64,000 nucleotides of DNA from Cellvibrio fontiphilus_A (GCF_042646205.1 NZ_JBHRTF010000006.1:372001-436000), one strand, 5' to 3'. Counted from the first letter of the stretch, positions 1-8,950 are shown. Notes: a model not told the origin generated them from the sequence alone. Program-made: numbers and translations.

Positions 1-1
1 A

Positions 2-34
2 ATTGAACCAGCCGAAGCTTTGCGTTATGAATAA
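2..34 (+). CDS. lolC: LolC C-terminus (partial gene entering the window)
   Basis: The first bases encode IEPAEALRYE followed by TAA at 32-34. This is nearly the same as the last residues of the LolE protein downstream (IQPADALRYE), so a LolC/LolE-family permease subunit ends here. Because lolD and a second permease gene follow, this is most likely lolC in the usual lolC-lolD-lolE order. Only ten codons are visible, so identity rests on the tail match and the gene order. Confidence 0.75.
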   Translation: MEPAEALRYE

Positions 35-47
35 TCTGGAAAATGCT

Positions 48-761
48 ATGAATGATGCTACTCCCGTATTGGTTTGTCGTAGGGTCAGCAAATCTTATCG
101 TCAGGGTTCGTTTGCAGTGGATGTGTTGCGGGGCGTGGATTTCGTCATCCATAAGGGCGAGCGAGTTGCTATTGTCGGCGCCTCTGGCTCGGGTAAATCA
201 ACGCTGTTAAATATTCTTGGTGGGTTGGATGTGCCCGATCAGGGTGAAGTGATAGTCGCAGGTGAGCAATTGTCGCGCTTGAGTGCAGATGCGCGAGGCC
301 GTTTGCGTAATCGTAGCCTGGGTTTTGTTTATCAATTCCATCACTTGTTGCCTGAGTTTACGGCGCTTGAAAATGTGACCATGCCATTGTTGATTGGTAA
401 GTGCCCAGTCGCACAAGCTAAAGCGCGTGCGCTGGAATTATTGGCGCGTGTTGGTTTGGCTAAACGTGTCGATCACAAACCTTCCGAACTGTCTGGTGGT
501 GAGCGTCAGCGTGTTGCCATTGCCCGTGCGCTGGTCACTAACCCGGCATGTGTGCTTATGGATGAACCAACCGGTAACTTGGATAGTCACGCCGCCGATT
601 CAATTCAGGATCTGATGCTGGAACTCAATCAATCTATAGGTACCAGTTTTGTCGTGGTCACTCACGATCCGCGTCTTGCCGCACGCCTGGATCGTACACT
701 GCGATTGGTAGATGGGGTGCTTACTCAAGACCAAAACACAGCAACTAGCGGTGCTTATTAA
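48..761 (+). CDS. lolD: LolD, ATPase of the lipoprotein-releasing ABC transporter
   Basis: Cytoplasmic ATPase of the LolCDE complex, which extracts outer-membrane lipoproteins from the inner membrane and passes them to LolA. The 237-residue product has Walker A GASGSGKST (44-52), signature LSGGERQ (148-154) and Walker B CVLMDEP (168-174). The Q-loop region reads FVYQFHHLLPEFTALENV, close to E. coli LolD. The start at 48 has a GGAAA stretch about five bases upstream and gives the usual family length. An in-frame ATG at 27 overlapping the lolC stop is the alternative. The stop overlaps the lolE start by one base (TAATG), which indicates translational coupling. Confidence 0.95.
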   Translation: MNDATPVLVCRRVSKSYRQGSFAVDVLRGVDFVIHKGERVAIVGASGSGKSTLLNILGGLDVPDQGEVIVAGEQLSRLSADARGRLRNRSLGFVYQFHHLLPEFTALENVTMPLLIGKCPVAQAKARALELLARVGLAKRVDHKPSELSGGERQRVAIARALVTNPACVLMDEPTGNLDSHAADSIQDLMLELNQSIGTSFVVVTHDPRLAARLDRTLRLVDGVLTQDQNTATSGAY

Positions 762-1990
762 TGCAAAGCCGCAGTCTATTTTTTATCGGTGCGCGTTACG
801 GAGTAGCGCAAGGCAAAAGCCATCTGGTGTCATTTATCTCCCGCTTATCAACGGCAGGCTTGGCAATCGGTGTTGCGCTGTTGATTTTGGTGTTGTCGAT
901 CATGAGCGGTTTTGAAAAAGAACTGCGCGAGAATATTTTGGGCGTTATGCCACAGGCAATGGTGTATCACCGTCAGGCAATTGAAGATCCGCAAGCATTG
1001 GTTGCTGAACTAAAACGCCACCCCCGTGTGCTGGGGGCCACGCCCTTTGTGCAACTGCAGGGCTTGCTTAGTCAACAGCGGCGTGTAGCGCCAGTGAATA
1101 TTTTTGGCATAGACACAGCGCTTGAACACACTACATCAAAATTACCCGAGTTTTTACCGGATGGAACCCTGGCCAAATTATCAGGCGATTCGTCTGCGAT
1201 TGTGATTGGTCGCGGCGTAGCGGAAAAATTACGTGTTGATGCTCAGGATAGCCTGAGTTTGATTTTACCCTCTGATGGAAATGCAGCGCCCAAAGTAAAA
1301 GTGCTCAAAGTCATCGCCATTTTGGATACTCATACCGATATCGATAATGCTCTGGCATTAATGGATATTGGAACGGCGGCTGAATTGTCGGGTTATCCGG
1401 GGCAGGTGACCGGCATACGCCTCAAGGTGGATGACTTGTTTGCGGCCCCTCAAATTGTGCGTGAGGTTATGCAGAATTTGCCTGCCGATTATTATGGCGT
1501 TAGCTGGATGCGTACCCACGGTGGTGTATATCAATCTATCCAGATGTCAAAAAACATGGTGAGCATGCTGCTGTTTTTGATCATTGCCATCGCCGCGTTT
1601 AATCTGGTTTCTACCTTGATTATGGTGGTAGTTGATAAACAGGGTGATATCGCCATTTTGCGTACTATGGGGGCTTCAACCTACGAAATTATGGCAATTT
1701 TTATGATTCAGGGCGGTTTAATCGGTTTGATCGGCACATCAATTGGGCTGGTGCTGGGTATCGCCTTATCCCATTGGGTGACGCCAATGGTGCAGTGGAT
1801 AGAGGGCGTTTTTGGTGTGCAATTTTTGCATTCCGATGTGTATCCGATCACCTATTTGCCATCTGAATTGGTGGTCGCAGATGTAGCTAAAGTGGTAATT
1901 ACTGCCTTGGCTATCAGCTTTCTGGTAACACTTTACCCCGCATGGCGCGCCGCGCGAATTCAACCTGCCGATGCTTTGCGGTATGAATAA
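761..1990 (+). CDS. lolE: LolE, permease subunit of the lipoprotein-releasing transporter
   Basis: Inner-membrane subunit of LolCDE. The 409-residue protein has one membrane segment near residues 30-52, a large periplasmic MacB-like domain (about 55-260), and an FtsX-type block of three C-terminal membrane segments (about 268-400) containing the DIAILRTMGAS coupling region. It ends in the family tail RIQPADALRYE. Its ATG overlaps the lolD stop. LolC and LolE are paralogues, and this copy is called LolE because it is the second permease, after lolD. A strong intrinsic terminator follows. Confidence 0.93.
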   Translation: MQSRSLFFIGARYGVAQGKSHLVSFISRLSTAGLAIGVALLILVLSIMSGFEKELRENILGVMPQAMVYHRQAIEDPQALVAELKRHPRVLGATPFVQLQGLLSQQRRVAPVNIFGIDTALEHTTSKLPEFLPDGTLAKLSGDSSAIVIGRGVAEKLRVDAQDSLSLILPSDGNAAPKVKVLKVIAILDTHTDIDNALALMDIGTAAELSGYPGQVTGIRLKVDDLFAAPQIVREVMQNLPADYYGVSWMRTHGGVYQSIQMSKNMVSMLLFLIIAIAAFNLVSTLIMVVVDKQGDIAILRTMGASTYEIMAIFMIQGGLIGLIGTSIGLVLGIALSHWVTPMVQWIEGVFGVQFLHSDVYPITYLPSELVVADVAKVVITALAISFLVTLYPAWRAARIQPADALRYE

Positions 1991-2073
1991 TTTGCCGATT
2001 GAGCCAAGCAGATAAGAAACCGGGCGGATAGGGGTAAATAGATAAGTCGTGTGAAAAGAGATTATTAGCCAAT

Positions 2074-2099
2074 AAAAAAACCGCTTCGGCGGTTTTTTT
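2074..2099. terminator. Bidirectional intrinsic terminator
   Basis: The hairpin CCGC-TTCG-GCGG (2081-2092) has an A-run on the left and a T-run on the right. It can therefore end transcription of lolE from the left and of the convergent DUF2062 gene from the right. The UUCG tetraloop gives a very stable stem. Confidence 0.9.
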
Positions 2100-2109
2100 A
2101 TTGAAGGCA

Positions 2110-2676
2110 CTATTGGGGTGTTTTACTGGCGCGCTGGCGTTTGCGTTTTTGCCAATTGTGAGCCACATGCCAGCGCCAATAGAGCTGCATTCCAAAATAA
2201 CCCAGCGTGCCAAATACCAGCCCGGTAAGCACAGATCCTGCAAGCAGGGGCTTCCACAGGTGGCCAAATTCATTGGCAAGCCAATCCCAGGTTAATTCAG
2301 GTTGTACCAGTAAGGGTTCACTTTGCAGAATCAGCCTTCCCACCTGATAAGTGATGAAAAAGAAAAAGGGCATAGTGAAAGGGTTGGTAATCCATACCAG
2401 TGCGACAGAAATAGGTAAATTGCAGCGAAATACCAGCGCCGCAATCGCTGCTACCGGCATTTGTCCGGGAATAGGCAGTAGCGCGATAAACAATCCCCAA
2501 AAAAAAGCCACAGATACTGAATGGCGATTCAAATGAAAAAGGTTTGGGTCGTGGAGTAAATCACCCAGAAAGTGTAAACCGGGGTTGTTTTTAATTGCTG
2601 CAGGTGACGGGAAAAAACGTTTGAGTAAATTGCGTGCCATGCCGGAAACCAGAGTACAGCGTAAAAGATGGTGCAT
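2110..2676 (-). CDS. DUF2062 family inner-membrane protein
   Basis: A 188-residue membrane protein of the DUF2062 family, function unknown. The family signature is clear near residues 45-75: a region reading LHDPNLFHLNRHSVSVAFFWG, then the LPIPGQM motif, with hydrophobic segments at about 58-90 and 95-120. It ends in a basic tail (WQKRKRQRASK). The ATG at 2676 has AAAGG about four bases upstream. An internal ATG (MARNLLKRF, 2640) matches the usual family start and may be the true one. It converges on lolE and shares its terminator. Confidence 0.85.
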   Translation of the reverse strand: MHHLLRCTLVSGMARNLLKRFFPSPAAIKNNPGLHFLGDLLHDPNLFHLNRHSVSVAFFWGLFIALLPIPGQMPVAAIAALVFRCNLPISVALVWITNPFTMPFFFFITYQVGRLILQSEPLLVQPELTWDWLANEFGHLWKPLLAGSVLTGLVFGTLGYFGMQLYWRWHVAHNWQKRKRQRASKTPQ

Positions 2677-2825
2677 TATGCCTTTAATCTCGAATTAACA
2701 CTATTCAAGCGGCGGGCTATTGCACTTGTTTGCATAGTGATCTTGCCATAAGCTCCACTGCAATTGGATGACACTATGGCTGGTGGCATTCAATAAGATG
2801 AAAATAAAAGGTCACAACATCAAGG

Positions 2826-5255
2826 ATGAATCTTCAATTGTCGTTAAAACTTTTAGTTTTTAGTCTCGGCGTTATTGCCTTCTCTTTCTCCCCGCAGTTG
2901 TTGTCACTCTGGTGGATTGCACTGCTTATCCCTATTTTTCTATCTGCTCTTGTGTGGCCACGGTTGTGGTTTGTCCTTGCCTTTGGTCTTGGCCTGGCCT
3001 GGGGGTTGACTGCAGGCCATGATCTGGTCGATCAGCAATTACCCGAGGCGTTGGTGGGGCAGGATCTACAGGTGACTGGCCATATCAGCGGTCTGCCGGA
3101 GCGCGACAGTCGACGGCTGCGTTTTGATTTTCGCCCTGTTTCTGTAGTTGATGCCCGTGGTAAGCCGCTAGCCCAGGCAGACATGCCAGATAAACTGCAG
3201 TTGAGTTGGTATTTGCCATCTGGCTATGGTGATTTTGCCGATAAAGAGGCTGCCGCCGCGGTTTTACCCGCGCTGGTTATTGGTGAATATTGGCAATTGC
3301 GCGTCCGCCTGAAACGTCCGCGCGGATTCGTTAACCCGGCCGGGTTTGATTATCAGGCCTGGCTATTGCGTCAGGGCATTGGCGCCACTGGTTACGTGCT
3401 TGCCAGTAGTGACAATCAGGCGCTTGCTGCTCCGCGCCAGATATTTCACTGGCAGGACTGGATAAATCAGCGGCGCCAGAAACTTCAGGAATGGGTGGTA
3501 GAGAATACGGGCAGTAGTGAACGCGGCATTCTGGTGGCACTGTTAATTGGCGACTCGGCGCTAGTGGAAAAGGAGCAGTGGCAGCGTATGCAGCAAACGG
3601 GAACCAGCCATTTGATTGCCATATCTGGTTTGCATGTCGGTTTTCTCGCCATCTTTGGTTTTTATGCGGGGCTGCTATTGGGCAAGTGTGTGCAACTGGT
3701 TTGGCATGCTTGTCCCGCGTTGGTATTTGCCTGGTTGGGCGCACTGATGTGTGCCGGTTTTTATTCGGCGTTGGCCGGTTTTAATATCCCTACCATGCGT
3801 ACCTTTATCATGCTGGGGTTGTTTTACGCCGCCTGTTTGGCGCGTCGTCAAATAGCTATCAGCGATATATTTTGCTGGTCACTGGCACTGATTGTATTGT
3901 TGGATCCGCTCGCTGCCTATGACATGGGCTTTTGGCTCTCCTTCGGGGCAGTTGCTTTATTGTTGGTATATTTTTCTGGTCGATTGATTGCTAAATCATC
4001 ACCCCAGCCATGGACCGGGTTTTCACCAAAGGATGCGCTTATTGGTTTTATTCGCTCCCAGTGGGTGATGTTTATTGGTCTGGTGTTGCCGCTGAGCCTG
4101 CTGGTCAGCACGGTTTCTTTAGTGGCACCTATAGCTAATGCGATTGCCATTCCATTAATCACTTTTCTGGTGGTGCCTTTGTTGCTGATTGGCGCTGCGC
4201 TGGGTGATAGCTGGCTTCTTGCAAGTAAAGCACTGCTGTCGATGGCGGCTGGCACTATGGAATATTTGGCACAGTTCCTGGATTTTTTACTGGCGCACGC
4301 TGGTTCCTGGGCTAGCCCCTTGGTTGTTTTTTCGCCTTGGTTGCTGCCGCTATTGGCGTTGAGTATTACTGCTATCCTCCTGCCGCGCGGATTGTTGCCG
4401 CGCCAATTCGCGCTGCTGGGCCTTGTGCTGGTCGCGGGTTTGAATTTTTTTGTTGCGCCGCCTAAGCCAGACGATTTAAAAATCACCTTTTTGGACGTGG
4501 GTCAGGGCACTGCCATAGTGGTGCAAGTGGGTTCGCGAACCTTGGTCTATGACACCGGCCCGCAATATACCCGGAGTTTTGATGCGGGCAGCGCGATAGT
4601 TGCTCCCTATTTACAGGCGCAAGGCATCAGTGCAATTGATGTGCTGGTAATTAGCCACAGGGATATGGATCACGCCGGTGGCCTTAAAGGGCTACTCGAT
4701 AAAATGCGTGTTGAAACCCTTTACGAGGGGGAATTGGGGCGAGGGTCAAACCTTAGCGCTAATACTCCGCAAGCCCGTAATTGCCATGAAACACCGCCAT
4801 GGGATTGGCAAGGAATAGGGTTCCGTTTTCTAACCGCATCGGTTTACTTGCGCCATAAATCCAATAACCAATCCTGTGTGCTGCTGATTAGCTATGGTGA
4901 TCAGCATATCTTGCTACCTGGCGATATAGAAACCAGCGTTGAACACCAGCTGCTTTATACCGGTCAGGTTCCATCAGAAATGGCACTAGTTGCCGCTGCT
5001 CACCACGGCAGCCGCAGTTCCTCTGGTGAACTCTGGGTAAAACATACCAAGCCACGGTATGTGGTTTATTCGGCGGCGTATCGCAGTCAGCATGGGCACC
5101 CGCACCCTCAAATTAAGGCGCGTTATGCAGCCATAGGAAGCACGGCATTTAATACGGCAGAGCAGGGCGCGTTAATTTTTCGTTGGCGCAATGAGCAGTT
5201 GTTAGCGGTGGAGTTACGGCGGGAAACAGCAAGGCGCTATTGGTTTGATGAATAG
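2826..5255 (+). CDS. comEC: ComEC/Rec2 DNA internalisation channel
   Basis: Inner-membrane channel that takes single-stranded DNA into the cytoplasm during natural transformation. The 809-residue product has an N-terminal DUF4131-like part with several membrane helices. The Competence domain carries the conserved SGLHVGFL segment (about 265-272). The C-terminal metallo-beta-lactamase-like domain starts at LDVGQGT (about 556), with metal-ligand motifs SHRDMDHAGG (about 609) and AAHHGSRSS further on. Length and domain order match full-length ComEC, so DNA uptake may be possible if type IV pili and ComEA are encoded elsewhere. It is transcribed divergently from the DUF2062 gene. Confidence 0.95.
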   Translation: MNLQLSLKLLVFSLGVIAFSFSPQLLSLWWIALLIPIFLSALVWPRLWFVLAFGLGLAWGLTAGHDLVDQQLPEALVGQDLQVTGHISGLPERDSRRLRFDFRPVSVVDARGKPLAQADMPDKLQLSWYLPSGYGDFADKEAAAAVLPALVIGEYWQLRVRLKRPRGFVNPAGFDYQAWLLRQGIGATGYVLASSDNQALAAPRQIFHWQDWINQRRQKLQEWVVENTGSSERGILVALLIGDSALVEKEQWQRMQQTGTSHLIAISGLHVGFLAIFGFYAGLLLGKCVQLVWHACPALVFAWLGALMCAGFYSALAGFNIPTMRTFIMLGLFYAACLARRQIAISDIFCWSLALIVLLDPLAAYDMGFWLSFGAVALLLVYFSGRLIAKSSPQPWTGFSPKDALIGFIRSQWVMFIGLVLPLSLLVSTVSLVAPIANAIAIPLITFLVVPLLLIGAALGDSWLLASKALLSMAAGTMEYLAQFLDFLLAHAGSWASPLVVFSPWLLPLLALSITAILLPRGLLPRQFALLGLVLVAGLNFFVAPPKPDDLKITFLDVGQGTAIVVQVGSRTLVYDTGPQYTRSFDAGSAIVAPYLQAQGISAIDVLVISHRDMDHAGGLKGLLDKMRVETLYEGELGRGSNLSANTPQARNCHETPPWDWQGIGFRFLTASVYLRHKSNNQSCVLLISYGDQHILLPGDIETSVEHQLLYTGQVPSEMALVAAAHHGSRSSSGELWVKHTKPRYVVYSAAYRSQHGHPHPQIKARYAAIGSTAFNTAEQGALIFRWRNEQLLAVELRRETARRYWFDE

Positions 5256-5274
5256 CGCCATCAACAGGTCTGGT

Positions 5275-5499
5275 TTAACGGCGGGCTTTTTTGGATTTGC
5301 CTGCTGCAGGCTTGGCCACAGATTTGGTTTGTTGGGCAAGGTTGGAGATCATCAATTGGAATGCGCCGAAGAAGATCGCCATCAAACCGATTAATGCAGA
5401 AAATACAAAAGCACCACTATTGGTAAGCAAGTAGGCAAGCACAATTGCCACTATGCCAAATGCAATAAATCCCAGCCCCAGTTTTTTCTGAAAATGCAT
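5275..5499 (-). CDS. Small two-helix membrane protein, unknown function
   Basis: A 74-residue protein with two hydrophobic segments (about 8-26 and 29-53) and a lysine/arginine-rich C-terminus (KSKKARR) that probably faces the cytoplasm. AGAGGAG lies about nine bases before the ATG, which supports real translation. No family is recognised. It converges on comEC with only about 20 bp between the stops. Confidence 0.7.
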   Translation of the reverse strand: MHFQKKLGLGFIAFGIVAIVLAYLLTNSGAFVFSALIGLMAIFFGAFQLMISNLAQQTKSVAKPAAGKSKKARR

Positions 5500-5551
5500 A
5501 TTGAGTCCACTCCTCTTGTTATTAGCTACGGAATAAAACGGTAAACCCTGA

Positions 5552-5956
5552 TTAGCCGACTTTTGGCGTGGCGGCTTCCTCTTTTTTACTGAAACGCGTG
5601 AGCCACTGGCTAATTATGACCAATATTAATGCAATCAAGGAACCTAAAAACTCGCGCGCTTCTTCAATATAAGGCTTATTGGGGTTCATGCCCTGCATCA
5701 GCGGCTCTTGCGCCATATGCAAATAGTAATTGTAAGCACCAAGCATGGTGCGGCCCATTTCCAGCAGGCAGGCGATTACCGCCAGAATCACCACTATTTT
5801 CAATGGCTTTTTTAACAGCGCCAAGAGTGGCACAGCCGCACACAACAAATAAAAAGCAATCCACATATAAGGATCGGGGTCGTTCCACTGCACAACTGAA
5901 AACGCAATTAATAGCAGTAAGTTAAAACTTAAAATCGCATTGCTAACCAAGCGCAT
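5552..5956 (-). CDS. TMEM220-like membrane protein
   Basis: A 134-residue protein with about four hydrophobic segments. The conserved VQWNDPDPYMWIAFY segment (about 22-36) is typical of the TMEM220 family, which is found in bacteria and animals and has no established function. A second conserved part near 80-105 reads NPNKPYIEEAREFLG. It is followed on the same strand by the small membrane protein at 5275-5499, with a 52 bp gap. Confidence 0.75.
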   Translation of the reverse strand: MRLVSNAILSFNLLLLIAFSVVQWNDPDPYMWIAFYLLCAAVPLLALLKKPLKIVVILAVIACLLEMGRTMLGAYNYYLHMAQEPLMQGMNPNKPYIEEAREFLGSLIALILVIISQWLTRFSKKEEAATPKVG

Positions 5957-6068
5957 AAATTATCTCGCAGTGAAATAACAAAATTGTGTGAAGCTGGACA
6001 GCCGGGATAACCATGGTTGACCAGCCTCTGCGACTGCGCGGGTTTAGTATCCGCACAGCCTTTGCCTA

Positions 6069-6578
6069 TTAAAGATCACCCAACAGCGCGTTGTCGTTTG
6101 GTTGCTTCAACCAGGCGGCAACATCTTTGCCCATAGCTTTTACGGTGCGGCCCAGCACTGAGCATGAACCTTTATAGCCGGCAAACGCACCACCCATGGA
6201 TTGGCGGCGGGCTTCAAAAGAGGCCAGTTTTTTTCCATTTTCAAACAGAGTGCCGCGCGCGGCAGAGTATTTATGGTGTCCCATAAACGCATTGCCCATG
6301 CTGACTGCCTCTGTGATTTCAATTTGCAAAACACGGCCTGCTTTGGCGGTATCAAGGCTGTTTACCAGCTGAACTTCAACACCATTCTTTTTGCCGAATT
6401 GCTGCGTGAACTCCGCGAACTGTGTACCTAGCTTGGTGCATTCGTTGCGGATATTTTGTGCAATTTTGGCGTCGGCAGCGTAGGGTACGCTAGCCTGAAC
6501 ACTTACAGGTTCAGCAACGCTGAAGGCACAGGCAGATGCTGCCACAACAAATAATGCGAGTTTGGTTTTCTTTAACAT
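6069..6578 (-). CDS. Putative periplasmic protein, unknown function
   Basis: A 169-residue protein with an N-terminal signal peptide: the basic start MLKKTK, a hydrophobic core, and a likely cleavage after SVAEP at about residues 22-24. The mature part contains two cysteines (about 47 and 137) that could form a disulfide and has no further membrane segment. A tract such as RVLQIEITEAVSMGNAFMGHHKYSAARG suggests a small beta-rich exported domain. No family is recognised with confidence. It stands alone on the minus strand. Confidence 0.65.
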   Translation of the reverse strand: MLKKTKLALFVVAASACAFSVAEPVSVQASVPYAADAKIAQNIRNECTKLGTQFAEFTQQFGKKNGVEVQLVNSLDTAKAGRVLQIEITEAVSMGNAFMGHHKYSAARGTLFENGKKLASFEARRQSMGGAFAGYKGSCSVLGRTVKAMGKDVAAWLKQPNDNALLGDL

Positions 6579-6724
6579 CGTGTAATCCTTGTTCCTAAAA
6601 TAAAAAGAGAGCGGTTTTTTATTAGTTTTACCGCGATTTCAGCCGAGAGGCCGGCACAAATATACACCAAAATAATTATTTTCCATGCCCGTTTTTGTGA
6701 GTATTTGTGGGTGCGGTAATGATT

Positions 6725-7468
6725 TTAGTGTTTGATCGCCACAAAAAACGCATTGCCGCTCTGGTTTTGCCAAGGGGTGATGCGTTGGTAGTCGTGGCTG
6801 AGGCGGTGAACTTCAAACAGGGGGGTGAGCAGCTCGGTTAATTGCGCAAACGAAATCGCCACCATGCTGTGTTGGTCGCGCCATTGTTCGGTAATGCCGT
6901 TAGTGGTTTTTTCTATACGCAACTGCAGCGCTTGCTGCTCACCGCTGCCGCTGTAATACCAGCCGGATTGAAAACAAAAATCGCTGTTGTTGTAGGTGAT
7001 GTTGCGTTTTATACCGGGGCGATTATCTATTTGGTCTTTATCCACTGCATTAAAACAAAACATACCGCCGGGTTTTAACGCGCGGTAAACACTTTGTATG
7101 CACTCAGTTAAACGAGCGATGCTTTGATTGTAATGAATGGAATACAAAAAGCAGCTAATTAAATCCATTTCCTCATGCAGCTGCAGTGCACTCATGTCTT
7201 GCTGGCTAAAATGCGCCTCTGCACAGCGGCTTTGCGCTATATCCAACATCGGCTGATTAATATCGACACCGCTAGCCTGGTATCCAAAATCAATAAAATG
7301 CCGAATATGCGGGCCAGTGCCACAGGCCAAATCCAAGTAGTGTTTTCCACCATTGCCCAATAACTCATGCAGCCGCCGCACATAATCACTCTGCTCACGG
7401 TAATCAATGTCTGCACACATTAAATCGTAATAGCCGGAGAGGTCGGTGTAGAGGGCGGTAGCTGTCAT
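6725..7468 (-). CDS. Class I SAM-dependent methyltransferase
   Basis: A 247-residue soluble protein with the Rossmann-fold methyltransferase motif I LDLACGTGP (45-53). An acidic post-motif follows (ASGVDINQPML, about 66-76), then further motifs such as MDLISCFLYSIHY (about 105) and LKPGGMFCFN (about 132). The substrate cannot be deduced. The fold resembles small-molecule methyltransferases of the UbiE/CyPA type more than RNA methyltransferases. It borders the accessory pocket with the Fic module. Confidence 0.85.
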   Translation of the reverse strand: MTATALYTDLSGYYDLMCADIDYREQSDYVRRLHELLGNGGKHYLDLACGTGPHIRHFIDFGYQASGVDINQPMLDIAQSRCAEAHFSQQDMSALQLHEEMDLISCFLYSIHYNQSIARLTECIQSVYRALKPGGMFCFNAVDKDQIDNRPGIKRNITYNNSDFCFQSGWYYSGSGEQQALQLRIEKTTNGITEQWRDQHSMVAISFAQLTELLTPLFEVHRLSHDYQRITPWQNQSGNAFFVAIKH

Positions 7469-7624
7469 GTAAGTTTTTTGTGTGGTGTGTGAGTTTTTAA
7501 CTTTGCCTGCCCCTTGTGCGCGGCTACCAAAAGCGTAAGGCAGAGTGCACTGGCGAAGGCTTGTGCAGTTCAGTGCAAACTAGCGTTTCGGCTTCAAGTG
7601 TCAATGAATAATTATTCATGGTGA

Positions 7625-8218
7625 TCATTCAATAATAGAAGTGATTTTTTCCAGCAGGTTGGCTAATGGCTTTTCGTCACCATTAAAGCTGGCAATCATC
7701 ACGCCTATCATTTCATCGCGGCCTATTTGCTCAAAGTCGATGAAGAATCCGGCTTGCTCTGCGAGTTGTGAGCAAAATGCGCGTTGTGCTCTGCCGTTGC
7801 CTTCAAGAAATGGATGAGCTGAATTAATTTCAGAGAGATAGTGTGCGATTGCAGGGATAAATTTTTCAGGTGGCAGGTTTAGTAAGAAATTTTGCGCGGC
7901 GATTCTTTTGAGTTCTTTGTTTAAGTAATTTGGCACCAAAGCCCAGTTGCCAAATTTGCTGCCACCTTTTTGAATGTCAACTTGCCTTAACTCCCCTGCC
8001 CAGTCGTAAACGTCCTGAAATATATGGCGATGAATCGCCTGCAGGTGCGCAAGGTCAAAGGTGCCCGGAATAGGGGAGTCCAGTAACTCAATGAGTCGAA
8101 CTGCTGTCACGTCTGCCTCAAAGGCATCCAGAGCGTCTTGAGTGCGAATGTTGGCTTTATTGATTAATACCTCAGTCTCTGGGTATTTAAAGCACTCACC
8201 CCCGGCGTATTTGGGCAT
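7625..8218 (-). CDS. fic: Fic-domain AMP-transferase, toxin of a Fic toxin-antitoxin pair
   Basis: Fic proteins use ATP to AMPylate target hydroxyl groups; known FicT toxins hit DNA gyrase and topoisomerase IV. The 197-residue product has the complete active-site motif HPFLEGNGRAQR (135-146), in which His135 would be the catalytic base and the GNGR part binds phosphates. The upstream segment IFQDVYDWAGELR (about 67-79) is typical of the family. No inhibitory helix is evident in the protein itself, so inhibition probably comes from the small gene upstream, whose stop overlaps this start by 23 bp. This fits a class I Fic toxin. The target is not known. Confidence 0.92.
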   Translation of the reverse strand: MPKYAGGECFKYPETEVLINKANIRTQDALDAFEADVTAVRLIELLDSPIPGTFDLAHLQAIHRHIFQDVYDWAGELRQVDIQKGGSKFGNWALVPNYLNKELKRIAAQNFLLNLPPEKFIPAIAHYLSEINSAHPFLEGNGRAQRAFCSQLAEQAGFFIDFEQIGRDEMIGVMIASFNGDEKPLANLLEKITSIIE

Positions 8219-8387
8219 GGTGTTTGATCGCTTCTTGTAATAAATGTTGGGTGGTATCTTGACCTAACACACAGGACTTCATTCCTGATACAACCAGATT
8301 GCTCGGTGTTAATTGCTCGATTCGCAAAGAACCAAGCACACTACCTACTGCTTTTTCACGCATTTCTGCACGAGTGATTTTTTTCAT
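8196..8387 (-). CDS. VbhA-like antitoxin of the Fic pair
   Basis: A 63-residue protein directly upstream of and overlapping the fic gene. The segment SVLGSLRIEQLTPSN (16-30) resembles antitoxin VbhA-family proteins, where a helix carrying (S/T)xxxE(G/N) inserts a glutamate into the ATP site of Fic. Here the motif would be S20-LRI-E24 with Gln25 in place of Gly/Asn. The key glutamate is kept. Assignment rests on position, size and this motif. Confidence 0.75.
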   Translation of the reverse strand: MKKITRAEMREKAVGSVLGSLRIEQLTPSNLVVSGMKSCVLGQDTTQHLLQEAIKHHAQIRRG

Positions 8388-8458
8388 AAAAAGCTCAGCT
8401 TTTTTAAGTGTTTAAAAGAGTTTAATCATCAACCACATTGAGCGCAAATTTAAAAAAT

Positions 8459-8545
8459 AGGGGGCGGTGAGGAACGAACCCTAATATGACCATGTATCCG
8501 CAACCACCAAAACCAAAATGCGTGTGCCGTTAATTGGTTTTATAC
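8459..8545. repeat. Dispersed palindromic element, copy 1 (right part missing)
   Basis: This copy holds a left-arm-like stretch (GGCGGTGAGGAACGAACCC at 8463-8481) followed by the core that includes ACCAAAATGCGTGTGCCG and TTAATTGGTTTT. The same blocks occur in order in copy 3 (9376-9538). The right arm is absent. It lies between the Fic antitoxin and the small membrane protein. Confidence 0.7.
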
Positions 8546-8552
8546 CTTAACC

Positions 8553-8774
8553 TCAATACAAAAATTTAAAGTAGATCCTCGCAATTAACAAAAATAGAAT
8601 CGATGCTGTCGCTTGCCCAATGGCTTTTGCATTGCCTTTTTTCATACCTCTTTGCGCAAGGCGTTTTGCCACGACACGATAACCAACGAACATGGACGTC
8701 ATAGCGGAATACAACAAGACAATGATTGCCGGAATAATATCATTGGTTAATTGCGCCATTAATTCATTATTCAT
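8553..8774 (-). CDS. Small membrane protein, unknown function
   Basis: A 73-residue protein beginning MNNELMAQLTND. It has one hydrophobic segment near residues 13-33, a basic middle (RVVAKRLAQRGMKKGNAK), and a second hydrophobic segment at the C-terminus. A GGAA element lies about seven bases before this ATG. An earlier in-frame ATG at 8816 falls inside a dispersed repeat and is unlikely. No family is recognised. It may be accessory DNA carried with the Fic and TIR genes. Confidence 0.5.
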   Translation of the reverse strand: MNNELMAQLTNDIIPAIIVLLYSAMTSMFVGYRVVAKRLAQRGMKKGNAKAIGQATASILFLLIARIYFKFLY

Positions 8775-8783
8775 TCGATGTTC

Positions 8784-8811
8784 CGTAGGTTGGGCAGCCA
8801 TGCCCAACATG
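8784..8811. repeat. Short palindromic dispersed repeat
   Basis: TTGGGCA (8790-8796) and TGCCCAA (8801-8807) form a hairpin with a four-base loop, flanked by the CGTAGG end that also marks the larger repeats nearby. A second copy is at 8898-8923 and a related one at 10508-10542. Confidence 0.65.
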
Positions 8812-8897
8812 TCCATGTTTCCGTTTAAGCCGAAAGTTAAAAAAGTAATTCCGTGTTTTAAATTGTATTGTGTCTGTTTTGTTGATAATCGAAATTA

Positions 8898-8950
8898 CGT
8901 GTTGGGCATTGCTGCCCAACCTATGTGCTACATCAGTCCAACCTACGTGC
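8898..8950. repeat. Short palindromic dispersed repeat with an extra arm
   Basis: TTGGGCA (8902-8908) and TGCCCAA (8913-8919) form the same hairpin as at 8784-8811. It is followed by a half copy, CCAACCTACGTGCT (8937-8950), which supplies the stop codon of the neighbouring small gene. Confidence 0.6.

Noticed and set aside
3..47. N-terminal extension of LolD from a TTG at position 3
   Set aside because: It runs through the end of lolC in another frame, and family length supports the start at 48 or 27.
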